64,000 bases of DNA from Erwinia tasmaniensis Et1/99 (GCF_000026185.1 NC_010694.1:1054001-1118000); one strand, 5' to 3'. Shown: positions 29,045 to 39,801, counted from the first letter of the stretch. Program-made: numbers and translations. The notes: generated from the sequence alone by a model not told the origin.

Positions 29045-29497
29045 TCATCTCTGCCTTAATCTCCTAAGTTTCATTGACTCAAGCGAAAATAACAATAAAG
29101 TTGTGCTATAAATGAATCCTGAATTAGTTAGCAATTTGAGATTTAAGGCATCTGGTTGCTCACTTAAAAAATGAAATGCATAAACCAAATAAACTGCTAA
29201 TGTTGCCGTTCCAATCATAGGGCCGATATCGCCCTGATCATGAGGTTCCAATGTGACATTGAACTTAAATATGAGCCATTCATATCCCCCTGTTAAAAAG
29301 ACTACCATTATCATTGCAGATAAAAGATATAGTATGTTTTCTATGTTAGGACTTTTTAATGCTGATTCTTTTTGTAAAAATTCACATACTGATAAACCAA
29401 AGAAAATAAAATAAAGCGGTCTTGAGCTGAATTTTTCAAATATCTTAATGATAGTATCCATATCTACCTGTTGTGTATTGTGATTTTTGGAAAACAT
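29045..29497 (-). CDS. Hypothetical inner-membrane protein
   Basis: A 150-residue protein with about four hydrophobic helices: PLYFIFFGLSVCEFL, NILYLLSAMIMVVFLTGGYEW, IGPMIGTATLAVYLVYAFHFL and FIYSTTLLLFSLES, ending with a basic tail KLRRLRQR. No family recognised. It directly follows the integrase gene on the same strand and shares its last base with the integrase end. Small membrane proteins in defence islands sometimes act as effectors, but nothing here shows that. Confidence 0.6.
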   Translation of the reverse strand: MFSKNHNTQQVDMDTIIKIFEKFSSRPLYFIFFGLSVCEFLQKESALKSPNIENILYLLSAMIMVVFLTGGYEWLIFKFNVTLEPHDQGDIGPMIGTATLAVYLVYAFHFLSEQPDALNLKLLTNSGFIYSTTLLLFSLESMKLRRLRQR

Positions 29498-30726
29498 TAT
29501 GCAGCAACCGCTTTATACTTTTGAGCATGTACATAATCACCCCACCACTGCATTAGTGTCACTCGTTCAGCAAGGTACTCCGCGCGATTATACGCTGCAA
29601 CAATTTCGTCTTTCTTGGAGTGGGCAAGCGCTGCTTCAAGGACTTCAGATCTAAACTTACCAGACTCCTCGGCCGCTGTTCTCGCAATCGAGCGCATACC
29701 GTGGGCTACAAGCTCACCTCCGAATCCCATTCGAATGATAGCGGCATTGGCTGTCTGCTCATGCATATGGCTTAAAGGGACTTTTATACTTGGAAAAATC
29801 CACTCTCTGTGCCCACTCACTGGTTTCATTGCTTCTAGGATACGCAAAGCTTCTCTATTTAATGGCACTTTGTGAATTTTTCTCATTTTCATAAAATCAG
29901 CAGGAATGGTCCAAATGCCATTAACTGTATCATTATCACACCATCTTGCTTTAACGGCTTCACTTGGACGAACCCAAGTTAACAATTGCCATTCAACCAG
30001 TAGTCTTGTCTCCATACGTTCAGAAGCATTGTTCAACGTAGCCAGAAAGCGCGGTAATTCATAAGGAGGTAGTGCTGGCATATTCTGCTTTTTGGGCTTT
30101 CTAAAGCGCTGTGCAAGATTATCTGCGGGATTGAACTCAATGAGTTCTTCTGTTGCTGCCCAACGAAAAATTTCATTTAATCGTGAAATAATGCGCCTCA
30201 GGGTTTCAAGAACCCCACGCTGTTCGATTGGGTCAAGCTGTTGCTTCAAGAGTTTGGGGCGGATCTCTTTTATCGGAATATTACCCAAGCCAGGGAAGAC
30301 GTTACGTTCAAGGCTTCGCCAGATATCTGCTGCATGATCTTCTGAAATCCCAGACGTTCTTTTCTTCTCTTCCAGCCATTTTTTTGCAACTACCTGCAAT
30401 GTGTGTTCAGTGGCCGCTTTTAGTGCATTCGCTTTATCGGCTTTATGGGTTTGCGGATCATTCTGCTGGACGAGTAGGGCGAGATACTGATCTCTGAGAG
30501 AGCGAGCTTGCGCGAGGGTAAGGTGAGGGTAAGTTCCCAAACTAATTTTCGTTCGTTTCTTAGTCACGGGAACCGCATACCTGAAGTACCAGTTTTTCTT
30601 GCCACCTTTCACGGTTGGCGATATGCGCAAAAACAAGCCGTCACCATCGAAGAGGTTCACTTCCTTCTAGCTAGGCTTAGTGTTTTTGATTTGAGTATCA
30701 TTCAGTTTAGTGACGACTTTCGGCAT
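29497..30726 (-). pseudogene. P4-type tyrosine integrase with an in-frame amber codon
   Basis: Site-specific recombinase of the P4/CP4-57 group. From the ATG at 30726 the N-terminus reads MPKVVTKLNDTQIKNTKPS, then TAG at 30669-30667, then KEVNLFDGDGLFLRI, the typical DUF4102 arm-binding start. The catalytic core is intact: Arg in WVRPSEAVKARW, HxxR in HGMRSIARTAA, and the nucleophile Tyr in AAYNRAEY. A product from the GTG at 30660 would lack the first 22 residues and might be partly active. Its position at the ssrA 3' end is the classic CP4-57-like insertion site. Confidence 0.8.
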
Positions 30727-30727
30727 G

Positions 30728-30769
30728 TTTGGACCCTCAGATTTTGGACCCTTGGGTGTTGGGTCCAAA
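30728..30769. repeat. Three 9-bp repeats beside the integrase start
   Basis: tttggaccc occurs at 30728-30736 and 30743-30751, and inverted (gggtccaaa) at 30761-30769. They lie directly upstream of the integrase ATG. They could be arm-type integrase sites or an operator for integrase autoregulation. Confidence 0.6.
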
Positions 30770-30824
30770 ACAGGGTGTCACATGGCGTGGATTCTAGCAA
30801 CTATCGGTGGACTGCTATGGACAC

Positions 30825-30858
30825 AAAAAAGCCCGCAGGGCTTACGCCTTGCGGGCTT
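30825..30858 (-). terminator. Terminator downstream of ssrA
   Basis: On the minus strand, stem aagcccgca / tgcgggctt with an inner loop, then tttttt. A near-identical hairpin follows ssrA in E. coli. Confidence 0.85.
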
Positions 30859-30903
30859 TCAGGACTTCATCGAAAGGGTCTGGTAACCAATCGACCAAGA
30901 ATT

Positions 30904-31284
30904 TGGTGGAGCTGGCGGGAGTTGAACCCGCGTCCAGAATTACTACACCGTCGGCACTACATGCTTAGTCCAGTTATTACATTCGCCGGTTAGCTGCGAA
31001 CGGACACGCTACTAACAAACTAGCCTGATTGGATTTAACGCTTCAACCCCAGGCAAGGCATCCACGCGATCTCTTTTAGTTTTGACCTCTCTTGATCCCC
31101 GTCCTAAGAGCGGAGGCTAGGGAGAGAGGACACCTTCAGTTTATTAAGCTGATTAAGCTGCTAAAGCAGCAGGTGCGAAGTTTTCGTCGTTTGCGACTAT
31201 TTTTTTGCGGCTTTTAACGAGGCAAACCGCCCCTCGGCATGCTCCTAGGGCTTCGCAAATCCTGTCGAATCCAGAATCAGCCCC
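30904..31284 (-). ncRNA. ssrA: Transfer-messenger RNA (tmRNA)
   Basis: The 5' end GGGGCTGATTCTGGATTCGA and the 3' end with a TPsiC-like arm and CTCCACCA pair to form the tRNA-Ala-like domain. The tag reading frame at 31194-31153 encodes ANDENFAPAALAA followed by TAA. About 381 nt, slightly longer than the E. coli RNA. It rescues stalled ribosomes with SmpB. Its 3' end is the attachment site for the neighbouring island. Confidence 0.97.
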
Positions 31285-31333
31285 AAGTACTGTCGTGCAC
31301 TATATCATAAGAAGCGGTCGTTGCACCACTATG

Positions 31334-31816
31334 TTAGCGGTTGGCGTGCTTCATGATGCGCGCTTTGTCTAATTTCCATTCGCGATCTTTAATATCATCG
31401 CGTTTATCGTGTTCTTTCTTACCCTTTGCAAGGCCTATCTTGAGCTTAGCCCAGGCATTTTTCCAATACATGGAAAGTGCCACTATGGTATAGCCATCGC
31501 GATTGGCTTTACCAATTAGCGTATCCAGCTCACGCTTTTTTAAAAGCAGCTTACGGCTACGGGTTGGGTCGCACACAATATGTGACGATGCAACGCTCAG
31601 CGGCTGGAAGGTAGAGCCGAACAGGAAGGCTTCGCCATCACGCAACAGGATATAGCTGTCGCTGATGTTGGCCTTGCCGGCACGGAGAGATTTGACTTCC
31701 CATCCCTGTAGCGAAAGCCCGGTTTCGAACTCTTCTTCAATGAAGTATTCGTGGCGGGCGCGCTTATTCATGGCAATGGTGGCGGAACCGGGTTTGTGTG
31801 ATTTTTTCTTTGTCAT
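31334..31816 (-). CDS. smpB: SsrA-binding protein
   Basis: RNA-binding protein that carries tmRNA to stalled ribosomes for trans-translation. The 160-residue product has the OB-fold core ([36 protein letters not shown]) and the basic C-terminal tail ([24 protein letters not shown]) that reads the empty mRNA channel. I start at the ATG giving [15 protein letters not shown]; a longer frame has no homology. It lies 49 bp before ssrA on the same strand, the usual order. Confidence 0.97.
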   Translation of the reverse strand: MTKKKSHKPGSATIAMNKRARHEYFIEEEFETGLSLQGWEVKSLRAGKANISDSYILLRDGEAFLFGSTFQPLSVASSHIVCDPTRSRKLLLKKRELDTLIGKANRDGYTIVALSMYWKNAWAKLKIGLAKGKKEHDKRDDIKDREWKLDKARIMKHANR

Positions 31817-31976
31817 AGTGACCGCTAGTGTACATGAAGCGGCGATTAATGGCATCCCCCGTCACGGTGGTGGCGGGTAAAAAGGCAATCTTAGCAGAAG
31901 GTTCACAGCAGAGAATTTTTGTTTGATATCCGTCGATGGTATTATCAGGTGGTTATGAGAAATGACAGGAATCGAT

Positions 31977-32411
31977 ATGTCCCAGATTAGTCGTTCTGCG
32001 CTGGTGCCGTTCAGTGCTGAACAAATGTACCGCCTGGTTAATGATGTAGACAGCTATCCACAGTTTCTACCCGGTTGCGTTGGAAGCAGGGTACTGGATG
32101 CCAGTCCCGACCAGATGACCGCCGCAGTGGATGTCTCTAAGGCAGGGATAAGTAAAACCTTTGTCACGCGCAATACGCTAACCGACAACCAAAGCATTGA
32201 TATGCAGCTGGTAGACGGTCCGTTCCGCAAGTTAAGCGGCGGCTGGCGGTTTACCAAGTTGAGCGAAGAGGCCTGCAAGGTTGAGCTAAACCTGGATTTC
32301 GAGTTTACGAATATGCTGGTTGAGCTGGCATTTGGCCGGGTATTTAAAGAGCTGGCCAGCAGTATGGTACAGGCATTTACCCAGCGTGCGAAAGAGGTCT
32401 ACAGTGCCTGA
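31977..32411 (+). CDS. ratA: RatA, START-domain (coenzyme Q-binding) protein
   Basis: A 144-residue member of the polyketide-cyclase/START family (COQ10-like). It was described in E. coli as a toxin that blocks 70S ribosome formation; the ubiquinone-related role of its relatives is an alternative. Matches include [25 protein letters not shown] and [21 protein letters not shown]. The ATG at 31977 follows an agga site. Divergent from smpB, as in E. coli, and overlapping ratB. Confidence 0.93.
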   Translation: MSQISRSALVPFSAEQMYRLVNDVDSYPQFLPGCVGSRVLDASPDQMTAAVDVSKAGISKTFVTRNTLTDNQSIDMQLVDGPFRKLSGGWRFTKLSEEACKVELNLDFEFTNMLVELAFGRVFKELASSMVQAFTQRAKEVYSA

Positions 32412-32691
32412 TATCGCTATTGAAGTGGTCTATGCCCTTCCTGAAAAGCAGTATCTTTACAACGTTAAGGTTCCGCAAGGTAGCTCCGTTGAGCAGGCTA
32501 TCATTGCTTCGGGGCTGCTTCAGCTGCGCCCGGAGATCGATCTGCAGGAAAATAAGGTGGGTATCTTTAGCCGACCGGTGAAGCTGCACGATGAGGTTAA
32601 CGGCGGCGATCGCGTTGAAATCTATCGTCCGTTGATAGCCGACCCCAAAGATCTGCGCCGTCAGCGCGCCGAGCGCGCGGCAAAAAAATAA
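32404..32691 (+). CDS. ratB: RatB, RnfH/ubiquitin-like protein
   Basis: A 95-residue beta-grasp protein of the RnfH/UPF0125 family ([48 protein letters not shown]). Function is not settled. A GTG start at 32404 overlaps the end of ratA (eight bases), so it is translated by coupling; a longer frame from 32320 is just read-through of ratA in another frame. Confidence 0.92.
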   Translation: MPDIAIEVVYALPEKQYLYNVKVPQGSSVEQAIIASGLLQLRPEIDLQENKVGIFSRPVKLHDEVNGGDRVEIYRPLIADPKDLRRQRAERAAKK

Positions 32692-32707
32692 GGCGCATAA
32701 CGCGCCT
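32682..32707 (-). terminator. Terminator for bamE (minus strand)
   Basis: Stem aggcgc / gcgcct with a five-base loop; on the minus strand it is followed by a T-rich run (tta then seven T). It overlaps the ratB stop codon of the convergent operon. Confidence 0.5.
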
Positions 32708-32840
32708 CATCGGTATCTGTCCAATGATAACACCCCACTGACTTTCTCCGGGATTGCTTCTGATGCAACAGACTTTGTAGAGCAGCAGAGCGAAGTCAGG
32801 CGGCCTGAACGGCGTTCAGACCTTACCTTGCCAGCGGGGC

Positions 32841-33188
32841 TTAGCCGTCGTTTTTGCTCAAAGCGGGCTTATTATCAATATTGGTCAGCGAGCCGTTTTT
32901 GTCAAAAGTGAGCGTCAGCGTCTGCTGCTTAACCGCCTCGTGACCCGGTTCCTGACGGAAGACGTAGTACCAGACGTTATTCCCAAACGGATCGTGCATC
33001 ATCGGAGTACCCAGGGTGTAAGCAACCTGCTGCTGTGTCATTCCGGTGTGGATCTTTGCCACATCGTTGGCAACCAGGTAATTACCCTGATTGATATCCG
33101 GGCGGTAAACCACGCGCTCCAGAGTGGAACATCCAGCGGTCATCATCAGAAGAACCACCGCAGCAGCAGTCAGCGTTTTACAGCGCAT
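32841..33188 (-). CDS. bamE: Outer-membrane assembly lipoprotein BamE
   Basis: Lipoprotein of the BAM complex that inserts beta-barrels into the outer membrane. The 115-residue product has a type II signal peptide with lipobox TAGC, then the SmpA/OmlA domain ([49 protein letters not shown]), collinear with E. coli BamE. The start [10 protein letters not shown] is chosen by homology over an ATG two codons upstream. Monocistronic, convergent with ratAB. Confidence 0.97.
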   Translation of the reverse strand: MRCKTLTAAAVVLLMMTAGCSTLERVVYRPDINQGNYLVANDVAKIHTGMTQQQVAYTLGTPMMHDPFGNNVWYYVFRQEPGHEAVKQQTLTLTFDKNGSLTNIDNKPALSKNDG

Positions 33189-33380
33189 AATCAATGTTTA
33201 TTCCTTTGTGGCTATATTCGTATCCCCTGAATTCCCTGAAATCATAGCGTCAGTTCTTCCGGGTCTGTCAGTAGGCAGCAACAATATCAGCATAAGCTAC
33301 CGATGATAATAAACCTTTCCGCAGTTTAAAACCTCTGTGAAGCCACCATATGACCACAAACCGTTAAAAAAGTGCAATTG

Positions 33381-35042
33381 TCAGGCCGCCAAAAGTTCTT
33401 TGGCATTCGCCAGCGTGTTGCGCGTCACCTCGCTTCCGCCCAGCAGGCGCGCCAGTTCTTGCAGACGTGAACGCTTATCCAGTGGCTGCATATGGGTTTC
33501 GGTCATTTCCCCATCGGTTTCTTTACTGACGTAGAAATGATGGTGACCGCAGCCCGCAACCTGCGGGAGATGGGTGACGCACATCACCTGTGTGGATTCG
33601 CCCAGCTGGCGCAGCATCTTGCCGACCACGGCAGCCGTAGGCCCGCTGATGCCGACATCTACTTCGTCGAAAATCAACGCTGGCGTATCCATTTTGCGCG
33701 CGGTGATCACCTGAATCGCCAGCGCAATGCGCGATAACTCGCCGCCCGAAGCAACTTTTGCCAGAGGTTGCACCGCCTGCCCGGGGTTAGTACTGACGCG
33801 AAAATCAATGCGGTCAGCCCCTTCAGCAGTCAGATGGTCCGGGTTGAATTGAATATCGATGGTAAAGCGGCCGTGTGGCATCGACAGCATGTGCATACTG
33901 TCAGTGATTAATCCGGTCAGCTCGTCGGCGAAGTGAACGCGGCGCTGATGCAGCTGCTCTGCGCAGCTAACGGCTGCGGCATAGTGCACACTGACGGCAT
34001 GACTTAATTCATCCAGGTCACTTTCCTGTTGGTCCAGCAGCTGCTGTTCGGCCAGCAGCTGCTGATGGAAGCCCGGCAGCTCCTCAGGGCTGATGTGATG
34101 TTTGCGCGCCAGTCCGATCTGACGAGAAAGGCGCTGTTCCAGCTCGTGCAGGCGATTAGGGTCAAGGTCCAGACGATCGCAGTAGTGGCGCAGCTCATCG
34201 CTCGCTTCGCCGATTTGGATCGCGGCCTCTTCCATCATCGAGAGAACGCCGCTAAGCTTATCGTCCATCTCAACCAGTTCGCACATCAGCTGACGGGCGC
34301 TATACAGCTGATTTTGCAAATTATTATCTTCGCCATCCGCCAGCATTAGCAGCGTCTGCTGACTGGTGGAAAGCAGCTGTCCGCTGTTCGCCAGACGCTT
34401 GTATTCCTCATCGATCTGTTCATATTCGCCGTTGACCGGAGCAAATTCATTCAGCTCTTTCAGCTGGTAATGCAACAGCTCGCGTCTTGCCTCGCGCTCC
34501 TGTGACTGTTGCTGATGTTGGGCAAGAGCGCGACAGCTCTGATGCCACTGGGAATAGTGCCGCCCCATGTTTTGCAGCAGTTCAGGTTCTGCGGCGTAGG
34601 CATCAAGCAGCATTTTCTGATGTTCGGATTTGAGCAATAGCTGATGAGCGTGCTGACCGTGGATTTGAATCAGCGCCTGGCCCAGATCGCGCAGCTGGGA
34701 GAGTGGCACGGCGGTGCCGTTGATAAATCCGCGCGAGCGGCCATCGCTGCCAATGACCCGACGCAGCAGGCATTCATTGCCGTCATCCAGCTGATTGTCG
34801 CTTAACCAGCGCTGGGCCGAAGGCGTATCTTTCAGGGAGAAGCGCGCGCAGATATCAGCACGCGTGGCTCCATGACGCACCATATCTGCTTCGGCACGGC
34901 CACCCAGACAAAGACCCAGCGCGTCGATGGCGATAGATTTACCCGCACCGGTTTCCCCGGTGATGGCCGTCATACCGCGCTGAAAGTCGATCTCCAGCTC
35001 GCGCACGATGGCGAAGTTACTGATGGTCAATTGTGCCAGCAT
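33381..35042 (-). CDS. recN: DNA repair protein RecN
   Basis: SMC-like ATPase used in double-strand break repair. The 553-residue product has the Walker A ([14 protein letters not shown], ~residue 29), a long central coiled coil (about 160-370), the ABC signature [17 protein letters not shown] and Walker B ([13 protein letters not shown]). Length is normal. Two LexA-box-like sequences lie between its start and nadK, in agreement with its known SOS control. Ribosome site aggaaggc. Confidence 0.97.
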   Translation of the reverse strand: MLAQLTISNFAIVRELEIDFQRGMTAITGETGAGKSIAIDALGLCLGGRAEADMVRHGATRADICARFSLKDTPSAQRWLSDNQLDDGNECLLRRVIGSDGRSRGFINGTAVPLSQLRDLGQALIQIHGQHAHQLLLKSEHQKMLLDAYAAEPELLQNMGRHYSQWHQSCRALAQHQQQSQEREARRELLHYQLKELNEFAPVNGEYEQIDEEYKRLANSGQLLSTSQQTLLMLADGEDNNLQNQLYSARQLMCELVEMDDKLSGVLSMMEEAAIQIGEASDELRHYCDRLDLDPNRLHELEQRLSRQIGLARKHHISPEELPGFHQQLLAEQQLLDQQESDLDELSHAVSVHYAAAVSCAEQLHQRRVHFADELTGLITDSMHMLSMPHGRFTIDIQFNPDHLTAEGADRIDFRVSTNPGQAVQPLAKVASGGELSRIALAIQVITARKMDTPALIFDEVDVGISGPTAAVVGKMLRQLGESTQVMCVTHLPQVAGCGHHHFYVSKETDGEMTETHMQPLDKRSRLQELARLLGGSEVTRNTLANAKELLAA

Positions 35043-35052
35043 AGTTGCCTTC

Positions 35053-35108
35053 CTGTATGAAAACGCAGATATGGTTTTTTATACAGTATATACTGGTTTT
35101 ATAAACAG
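35053..35108 (-). promoter_or_regulatory. SOS operators (LexA boxes) for recN
   Basis: On the minus strand CTGT-N8-CCAG (35108-35093), nearly the same as the first E. coli recN operator, and a second match CTGT-N8-GCAG at 35053-35068 on the plus strand, overlapping the ribosome site region. Each differs from CTGT-N8-ACAG at one base. Confidence 0.7.
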
Positions 35109-35128
35109 TAAATAAGTCTTGCGCATTT

Positions 35129-36007
35129 TTAGAATAATTTTTTCGACCAGCCGAGTTTTGAGCTTAAGGTATTAAAATAATTGTAATTTTTTGGATGGAT
35201 TAGGTTGAGGTGGTAATCACTACGGCGAATAAGGACATCCTCACTCTGCTGGATAGGCAGGGCAATCTGGCTATCACAGCTGATTTCTAGATCGCTGCGC
35301 ATATGCGAAAAACGCAGGCGAATCGTACTGCTGCTGTTAATCACCAGCGGGCGCGCTGACAGGGTATGCGGGAACATCGGCACCAGGGCAATGGCATCCA
35401 GCGACGGCGTCAGGATCGGGCCGCCAGCCGAGAGTGAGTAGGCGGTTGATCCGGTAGGGGTTGAGATGATCAGCCCGTCTGAACGCTGCGAAAAGGCGAA
35501 GTTTTCATCGATATAGACTTCGAATTCAATCATATGGGCAACCTTGCCCGGATGTAACACCACTTCATTTATCGCTGTGCCGATGCGGGGCGTGCCGGAC
35601 TGGCGGCACACCTGTGCCTCCAGCAAAAAACGGCTTTCTACGAAATAGTCCCCTTCCAGCACGTCGGCCAGCTGCTGCTGCGCGTTATCCGGGTCCAGGT
35701 CGGTGAGAAAACCGAGATTGCCACGATTGATGCCGATGACTTTTATATCGTAGCGCGCCAGCACGCGAGCGGCGCCCAGCATGTTGCCATCGCCGCCGAC
35801 CACCACGGCCAGATCCGCAGTGCGGCCGATCTCTGCCAGCGTACCGGTCTGCACGCCTTCCAGTTTTAATTCACGCGCAATCTGCTGCTCGATAATCACC
35901 TGATAGCCTTTCGCCGTTAGCCAGCGGTAGAGCATTTCATGCGTGGTGAGCGCGGTCGGGTGGCGCGGATGGCCGACGATCCCGATACAGCTGAAGGGCT
36001 TATTCAT
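35129..36007 (-). CDS. nadK: NAD kinase
   Basis: Phosphorylates NAD+ to NADP+ with ATP. The 292-residue product has the [14 protein letters not shown] motif (diphosphate-binding, ~residue 72) and the NE/D short motif in [11 protein letters not shown], plus the conserved [17 protein letters not shown]. The ATG at 36007 ([17 protein letters not shown]) matches the family; a longer frame upstream is unsupported. Divergent from grpE. Confidence 0.97.
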   Translation of the reverse strand: MNKPFSCIGIVGHPRHPTALTTHEMLYRWLTAKGYQVIIEQQIARELKLEGVQTGTLAEIGRTADLAVVVGGDGNMLGAARVLARYDIKVIGINRGNLGFLTDLDPDNAQQQLADVLEGDYFVESRFLLEAQVCRQSGTPRIGTAINEVVLHPGKVAHMIEFEVYIDENFAFSQRSDGLIISTPTGSTAYSLSAGGPILTPSLDAIALVPMFPHTLSARPLVINSSSTIRLRFSHMRSDLEISCDSQIALPIQQSEDVLIRRSDYHLNLIHPKNYNYFNTLSSKLGWSKKLF

Positions 36008-36058
36008 GTTACTGGCATTCCTTACGAGGTAAACTCCCCCGACAATGTGACTGGTTCC

Positions 36059-36087
36059 CTTGAAACCCCGAATCTGATCCCCATAAT
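36059..36087 (+). promoter_or_regulatory. Sigma-32 heat-shock promoter of grpE
   Basis: CTTGAAA at 36059-36065, 13-base spacer, then CCCCATAAT at 36079-36087, a close match to the sigma-32 consensus. It ends 43 bp before the grpE ATG. Confidence 0.85.
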
Positions 36088-36130
36088 AAGCGAACCAGCG
36101 AGATGAATATGTACAAACGCGGAGAAATTC

Positions 36131-36715
36131 ATGAGTAGTAAAGAACAGAACACACCTAACGAGCAAGCCTCAGACGAAATTGAGACTGAACAGGCAAAAA
36201 ATCAGGGCGCGGATACGGCAGCAGAAGCGGCAGATCAGCGCGATGAGCGTATTGCCCAGCTGGAGGCACAGCTTGCTGAATCGCAGGGCGGCGTGCGCGA
36301 CGCGCAGCTGCGCGCCCAGGCTGAAATTGAAAACATCCGCCGCCGTGCCGAGCTGGATGTAGAGAAAGCGCACAAGTTCGCGCTCGAAAAGTTTTCCAAC
36401 GAACTGCTGCCGGTGATTGACAGCCTGGAGCGCGCGCTGGAAGTGGCGGACAAGTCAAATCCTGAACTGGCCGCGATGATTGAAGGTATCGACCTGACGA
36501 TGAAGTCGCTGCTGGGCGCCGTGCGCAAGTTTGGCGTCGAGGTTGTGGGCGACACCAACGTACCGTTCAACCCGGAAGTCCATCAGGCGATGTCGATGAT
36601 GGAGTCCGAAGAGGTGGAGCCAAATCACGTCATGATGGTGATGCAGCGCGGCTATACGCTAAACGGCCGCCTGTTGCGTCCTGCTATGGTGGCGGTTGCT
36701 AAAAGCAAAGGCTAA
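36131..36715 (+). CDS. grpE: GrpE nucleotide exchange factor
   Basis: Cytoplasmic co-chaperone that releases ADP from DnaK. The 194-residue protein has an acidic, disordered N-terminus, a long dimerising helix ([36 protein letters not shown]) and the C-terminal beta domain ([41 protein letters not shown]). A ggag ribosome site precedes the ATG. Controlled by the sigma-32 promoter just upstream and closed by a terminator. Confidence 0.97.
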   Translation: MSSKEQNTPNEQASDEIETEQAKNQGADTAAEAADQRDERIAQLEAQLAESQGGVRDAQLRAQAEIENIRRRAELDVEKAHKFALEKFSNELLPVIDSLERALEVADKSNPELAAMIEGIDLTMKSLLGAVRKFGVEVVGDTNVPFNPEVHQAMSMMESEEVEPNHVMMVMQRGYTLNGRLLRPAMVAVAKSKG

Positions 36716-36758
36716 TGCTGCCCGCTGCGGATGAAATATCCCGGCTTTCCCCTGTCTT

Positions 36759-36783
36759 ATAGCCGCATCGCGCGGCTATTTTT
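36759..36783 (+). terminator. Terminator after grpE
   Basis: Perfect 8-bp stem atagccgc / gcggctat with a five-base loop, then tttt. Confidence 0.8.
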
Positions 36784-36879
36784 ATGCTCCGAAAACCCGT
36801 TGTACCTCCCGCCTTCCGTCCGCCCCCGTGTCGAAAAATGATGCCACCATCGGTCGGCCGACGGAACCTTGCCCTAAGA

Positions 36880-37563
36880 CTAGCGCGCCGGTAACTGCGG
36901 CATCCAGTCAATCGCACTCTCTCCATGTTCCGTGAGCCACCGATTGGCCTGAGAGAAATGAGCACTGCCGAAAAAACCCCGGTGAGCGGAAAGGGGCGAA
37001 GGGTGGGGGGCATGAAGAACGTGGTGGCGTTTGCGGTCGATGATACTGCCTTTCTTCTGCGCATGGGCGCCCCATAACAGGAACACCACCCCCTCACGAT
37101 GCTGGTTGATGGCGGCGATCACGTTATCGGTAAAGGTTTCCCAGCCGAATTTAACGTGTGAATGGGCCTGGCCTGCCTCCACGGTGAGTACCGTATTAAG
37201 CAGCATAACCCCCTGTCGTGCCCAGCTTTCGAGGAAGCCATGATTAGGGCGCTCGAAGCCCGGAATATCGGTGACCAGCTCTTTGTACATATTCACCAGC
37301 GATGGCGGTACCGGAACGCCAGGAAGCACGGAAAACGCCAGCCCGTGCGCCTGATTAGGGCCGTGATAAGGGTCCTGCCCCAGAATGACCACTTTCACCC
37401 CCCCCAGTTCCGTCAGGCGAAATGCGTTGAACACGTCCGTTTGCGGGGGGTAAACGGTTTTACCAGCCGCGCGTTCAGCGGCAACCCTTGCCAATGTGTT
37501 CCTGAAGTAAGGTTTTTCTTTTTCCTCTGCCAGCACATCGTGCCAGGTCATGGTATTGACCAT
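36880..37563 (-). CDS. ung: Uracil-DNA glycosylase
   Basis: Removes uracil from DNA as the first step of base-excision repair. The 227-residue family 1 enzyme shows the water-activating loop GQDPYHG (~residue 62), the uracil-binding region FSVLPG...[13 protein letters not shown], and the leucine-intercalation loop [14 protein letters not shown]. The ATG at 37563 ([14 protein letters not shown]) has a ggagag ribosome site. Confidence 0.97.
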   Translation of the reverse strand: MVNTMTWHDVLAEEKEKPYFRNTLARVAAERAAGKTVYPPQTDVFNAFRLTELGGVKVVILGQDPYHGPNQAHGLAFSVLPGVPVPPSLVNMYKELVTDIPGFERPNHGFLESWARQGVMLLNTVLTVEAGQAHSHVKFGWETFTDNVIAAINQHREGVVFLLWGAHAQKKGSIIDRKRHHVLHAPHPSPLSAHRGFFGSAHFSQANRWLTEHGESAIDWMPQLPAR

Positions 37564-37729
37564 CACCCTCTCCCTTTATTTATTTAAAGGCGTAGCTTAT
37601 CGCGCTTTGCGGGCGGGTAGTACCTGAAAGCAATGAAAAGTTAGCAAATGTGCACCCGGCGTTTAACGGCCTAAAATAGCGATAAAACAGGATCTTGCCA
37701 TTTTTCGCAATCTTAGCGCTGCGCAGGGC

Positions 37730-37743
37730 TTGATTTGCATCAA
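37730..37743 (+). promoter_or_regulatory. FNR box upstream of grcA
   Basis: TTGAT-TTGC-ATCAA, a perfect match to the FNR consensus, about 100 bp before grcA. E. coli grcA (yfiD) is FNR/ArcA activated under low oxygen. Confidence 0.8.
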
Positions 37744-37841
37744 TGAGCCCCCCGCCCGCGGCTGGTATACAGATCGTGGATTTATCTATCAACCCGGTGC
37801 GGCCCTTTTAGGCCGTGCCGCTACTGCCTGGGAGGCAAAAT

Positions 37842-38225
37842 ATGATTACCGGAATTCAAATCACCCGATCTGCCAATAGTGATTTACATAATTCTTTCTG
37901 GCTGCTGGACAGCGAAACGGCGCAGGCGCGCTGCGTCTGTGCCAATGCCGGGTACAGTGAGGATCAGGTGGTCGCAGTAAGTGATTTGGGACAAATTGAG
38001 TATCGCGAAATTCCCCTGGATGTAAAACCACAGGTGCGCGTAGAGGGCGGGCAGCATCTTAACGTCAACGTTCTGAGTCGGGAAACGTTAGAAGAGGCGG
38101 TGGAAAATCCTGATAAATATCCGCAGTTAACCATTCGCGTATCGGGTTATGCGGTACGTTTTAACTCGCTGACCCCGGAACAGCAGCGTGACGTCATTAC
38201 ACGAACCTTTACTGACAGTCTTTAA
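37842..38225 (+). CDS. grcA: Autonomous glycyl radical cofactor
   Basis: A 127-residue stand-in for the C-terminal part of pyruvate formate-lyase; it restores activity when oxygen has cut the enzyme at its glycyl radical. The radical glycine lies in [20 protein letters not shown] near the C-terminus. I start at the ATG giving [14 protein letters not shown]. An upstream FNR box supports anaerobic induction. Two extra cysteines (ARCVCANAG) replace the single Cys in E. coli. Confidence 0.96.
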
Positions 38226-38237
38226 CCATAAAACGCC

Positions 38238-38280
38238 AATGATGATTGATCGGGTGTTGAATAACGCATCATTCTTTTTT
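38238..38280 (+). terminator. Possible terminator after grcA
   Basis: Arms aatgatg / catcatt around a 22-base loop, then ctttttt. Confidence 0.45.
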
Positions 38281-38406
38281 CTATTTAACATATTGAAATA
38301 AAATATGTAAATCCATTTTTACCCGATTCAGTGCAGGATGGTGCGTCCTGTATTGCCCCTTCAGCGGCCGTTTCGATTAAAAGCCTTTTTTTATTCGATT
38401 AAGACG

Positions 38407-38443
38407 AAAAAAAACTGCACCCTGACGTGTTGGCAGGGTGCAG
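38407..38443 (-). terminator. Terminator of srmB
   Basis: On the minus strand a perfect 10-bp stem ctgcaccctg / cagggtgcag with a nine-base loop and eight T. Confidence 0.9.
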
Positions 38444-38472
38444 TGAATTCAGGCGGATAGGTTAGCGCTGGA

Positions 38473-39801
38473 TTATTCAGCCGCGTCCGGTTTGCTGCTG
38501 GACGGCTTACGGCGCTTACCAATGTTTTTGCTATCGCGATGGCGTTCTTTCACGCGTGGCTTTTCTTCCGCTTTCTGCTTGTTTTTCGTTTCAACGCGTT
38601 TGGCCAGCACTTTCTTCGAGGGCTTCCCTTTCAGCTTTTCGCTGGGCGGACGCGTAGTCGGGCGCAGTTCATCAATAACGCGCGCTTTGATCGGCTCTTT
38701 GACGTAACGGATGATTTTACCCAACAGCAGGTTGTCATGCGCTTCAACCAGAGAGATGGCAATCCCTTTTTTGCCAGCACGCCCGGTACGTCCGATACGG
38801 TGCAGATAGGTATCGGAGGTGACCGGCATGTCGAAGTTGAAAACGTGGCTGACATCATCAATGTCAATACCACGCGCCGCGATATCGGTAGCAACCAGAA
38901 CATTCACCCGGCCGTCAACCACGCGCTTAATCGCTTCGTTGCGCTTGGCCTGTACCAGCTCCCCTTCGAGATAGCTGGTATTAATACCCGCTTCACGCAG
39001 CCAGCCACAGACTTCATGCACGCGCTCACGTTTACGCACAAACACCACGGCACGCGTCACTTCTGGCTGTTTCAGCAGGTGCAGTAGCAGGGCCGTTTTA
39101 TGCTTGATGTCGTCCGCACGATAGTACCACTGCTGGATTTTTTTACGCTCGCGCCGTGCCGGGTCCGCTTCAATCTCAACCGGCTCGTTGAGAATACGCT
39201 CGGCAAAATCCTTGATGGCTTCACCTTCCAGCGTGGCGGAGAACAGCAGCGTCTGTTTGCGCCAGCGGGTTTCTGCCGAAATGGTTTCGATATCCTGGGC
39301 GAAGCCCATATCCAGCATCCGGTCGGCTTCATCAAGGATCAGCGTTTCAACCGCGCGACAGTCAAAGTTCTCTTCTTTGATGTATTGCAGCAGACGTCCG
39401 GTTGTGGCGACCACAACGTCCTGGTTTTCGCTAAACACTTCAGCATGGTTCATAAAGGCCACGCCGCCGGTGATGGTGGCAATGTCCAGGTGCGTGTGCT
39501 TTGCCAGCTCACGCGCCTGGTCTGCGACCTGCATCGCCAGTTCGCGGGTTGGCGTCAGGATCAGAATGCGCGGCGGGCCGGACTTCTTACGCGGGAAGTC
39601 GAGCAAATGCTGCAGTGCGGGCAGCAGGTAGGCCGCAGTCTTGCCTGTACCGGTTGGTGCCGAACCCAGAACGTCACGACCCTCCAGTGCTGGCGGGATG
39701 GCCTCGGCCTGAATAGCCGTGGGGCGCGTGAAGCCTTTCTCCTGCAGGGATTGCAGCAGGCTTTCGTCTAGTTCAAGTTCGGAAAAAGTGGTTACAGTCA
39801 T
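38473..39801 (-). CDS. srmB: ATP-dependent RNA helicase SrmB
   Basis: DEAD-box helicase that helps assemble the 50S subunit at an early step. The 442-residue protein carries the Q motif ([16 protein letters not shown]), motif I ([15 protein letters not shown]), Ia (PTRELAMQ), II (LDEADRML), III (SATLEG) and VI ([15 protein letters not shown]). The C-terminal tail is long and basic ([22 protein letters not shown]...), as expected for SrmB. Divergent from trmN6, as in E. coli. Confidence 0.96.
   Translation of the reverse strand: MTVTTFSELELDESLLQSLQEKGFTRPTAIQAEAIPPALEGRDVLGSAPTGTGKTAAYLLPALQHLLDFPRKKSGPPRILILTPTRELAMQVADQARELAKHTHLDIATITGGVAFMNHAEVFSENQDVVVATTGRLLQYIKEENFDCRAVETLILDEADRMLDMGFAQDIETISAETRWRKQTLLFSATLEGEAIKDFAERILNEPVEIEADPARRERKKIQQWYYRADDIKHKTALLLHLLKQPEVTRAVVFVRKRERVHEVCGWLREAGINTSYLEGELVQAKRNEAIKRVVDGRVNVLVATDIAARGIDIDDVSHVFNFDMPVTSDTYLHRIGRTGRAGKKGIAISLVEAHDNLLLGKIIRYVKEPIKARVIDELRPTTRPPSEKLKGKPSKKVLAKRVETKNKQKAEEKPRVKERHRDSKNIGKRRKPSSSKPDAAE

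Noticed and set aside
30904..30960. tRNA gene
   Set aside because: The tRNA-like end is the 3' part of tmRNA, shown by the tag frame and 5' half at 31284.
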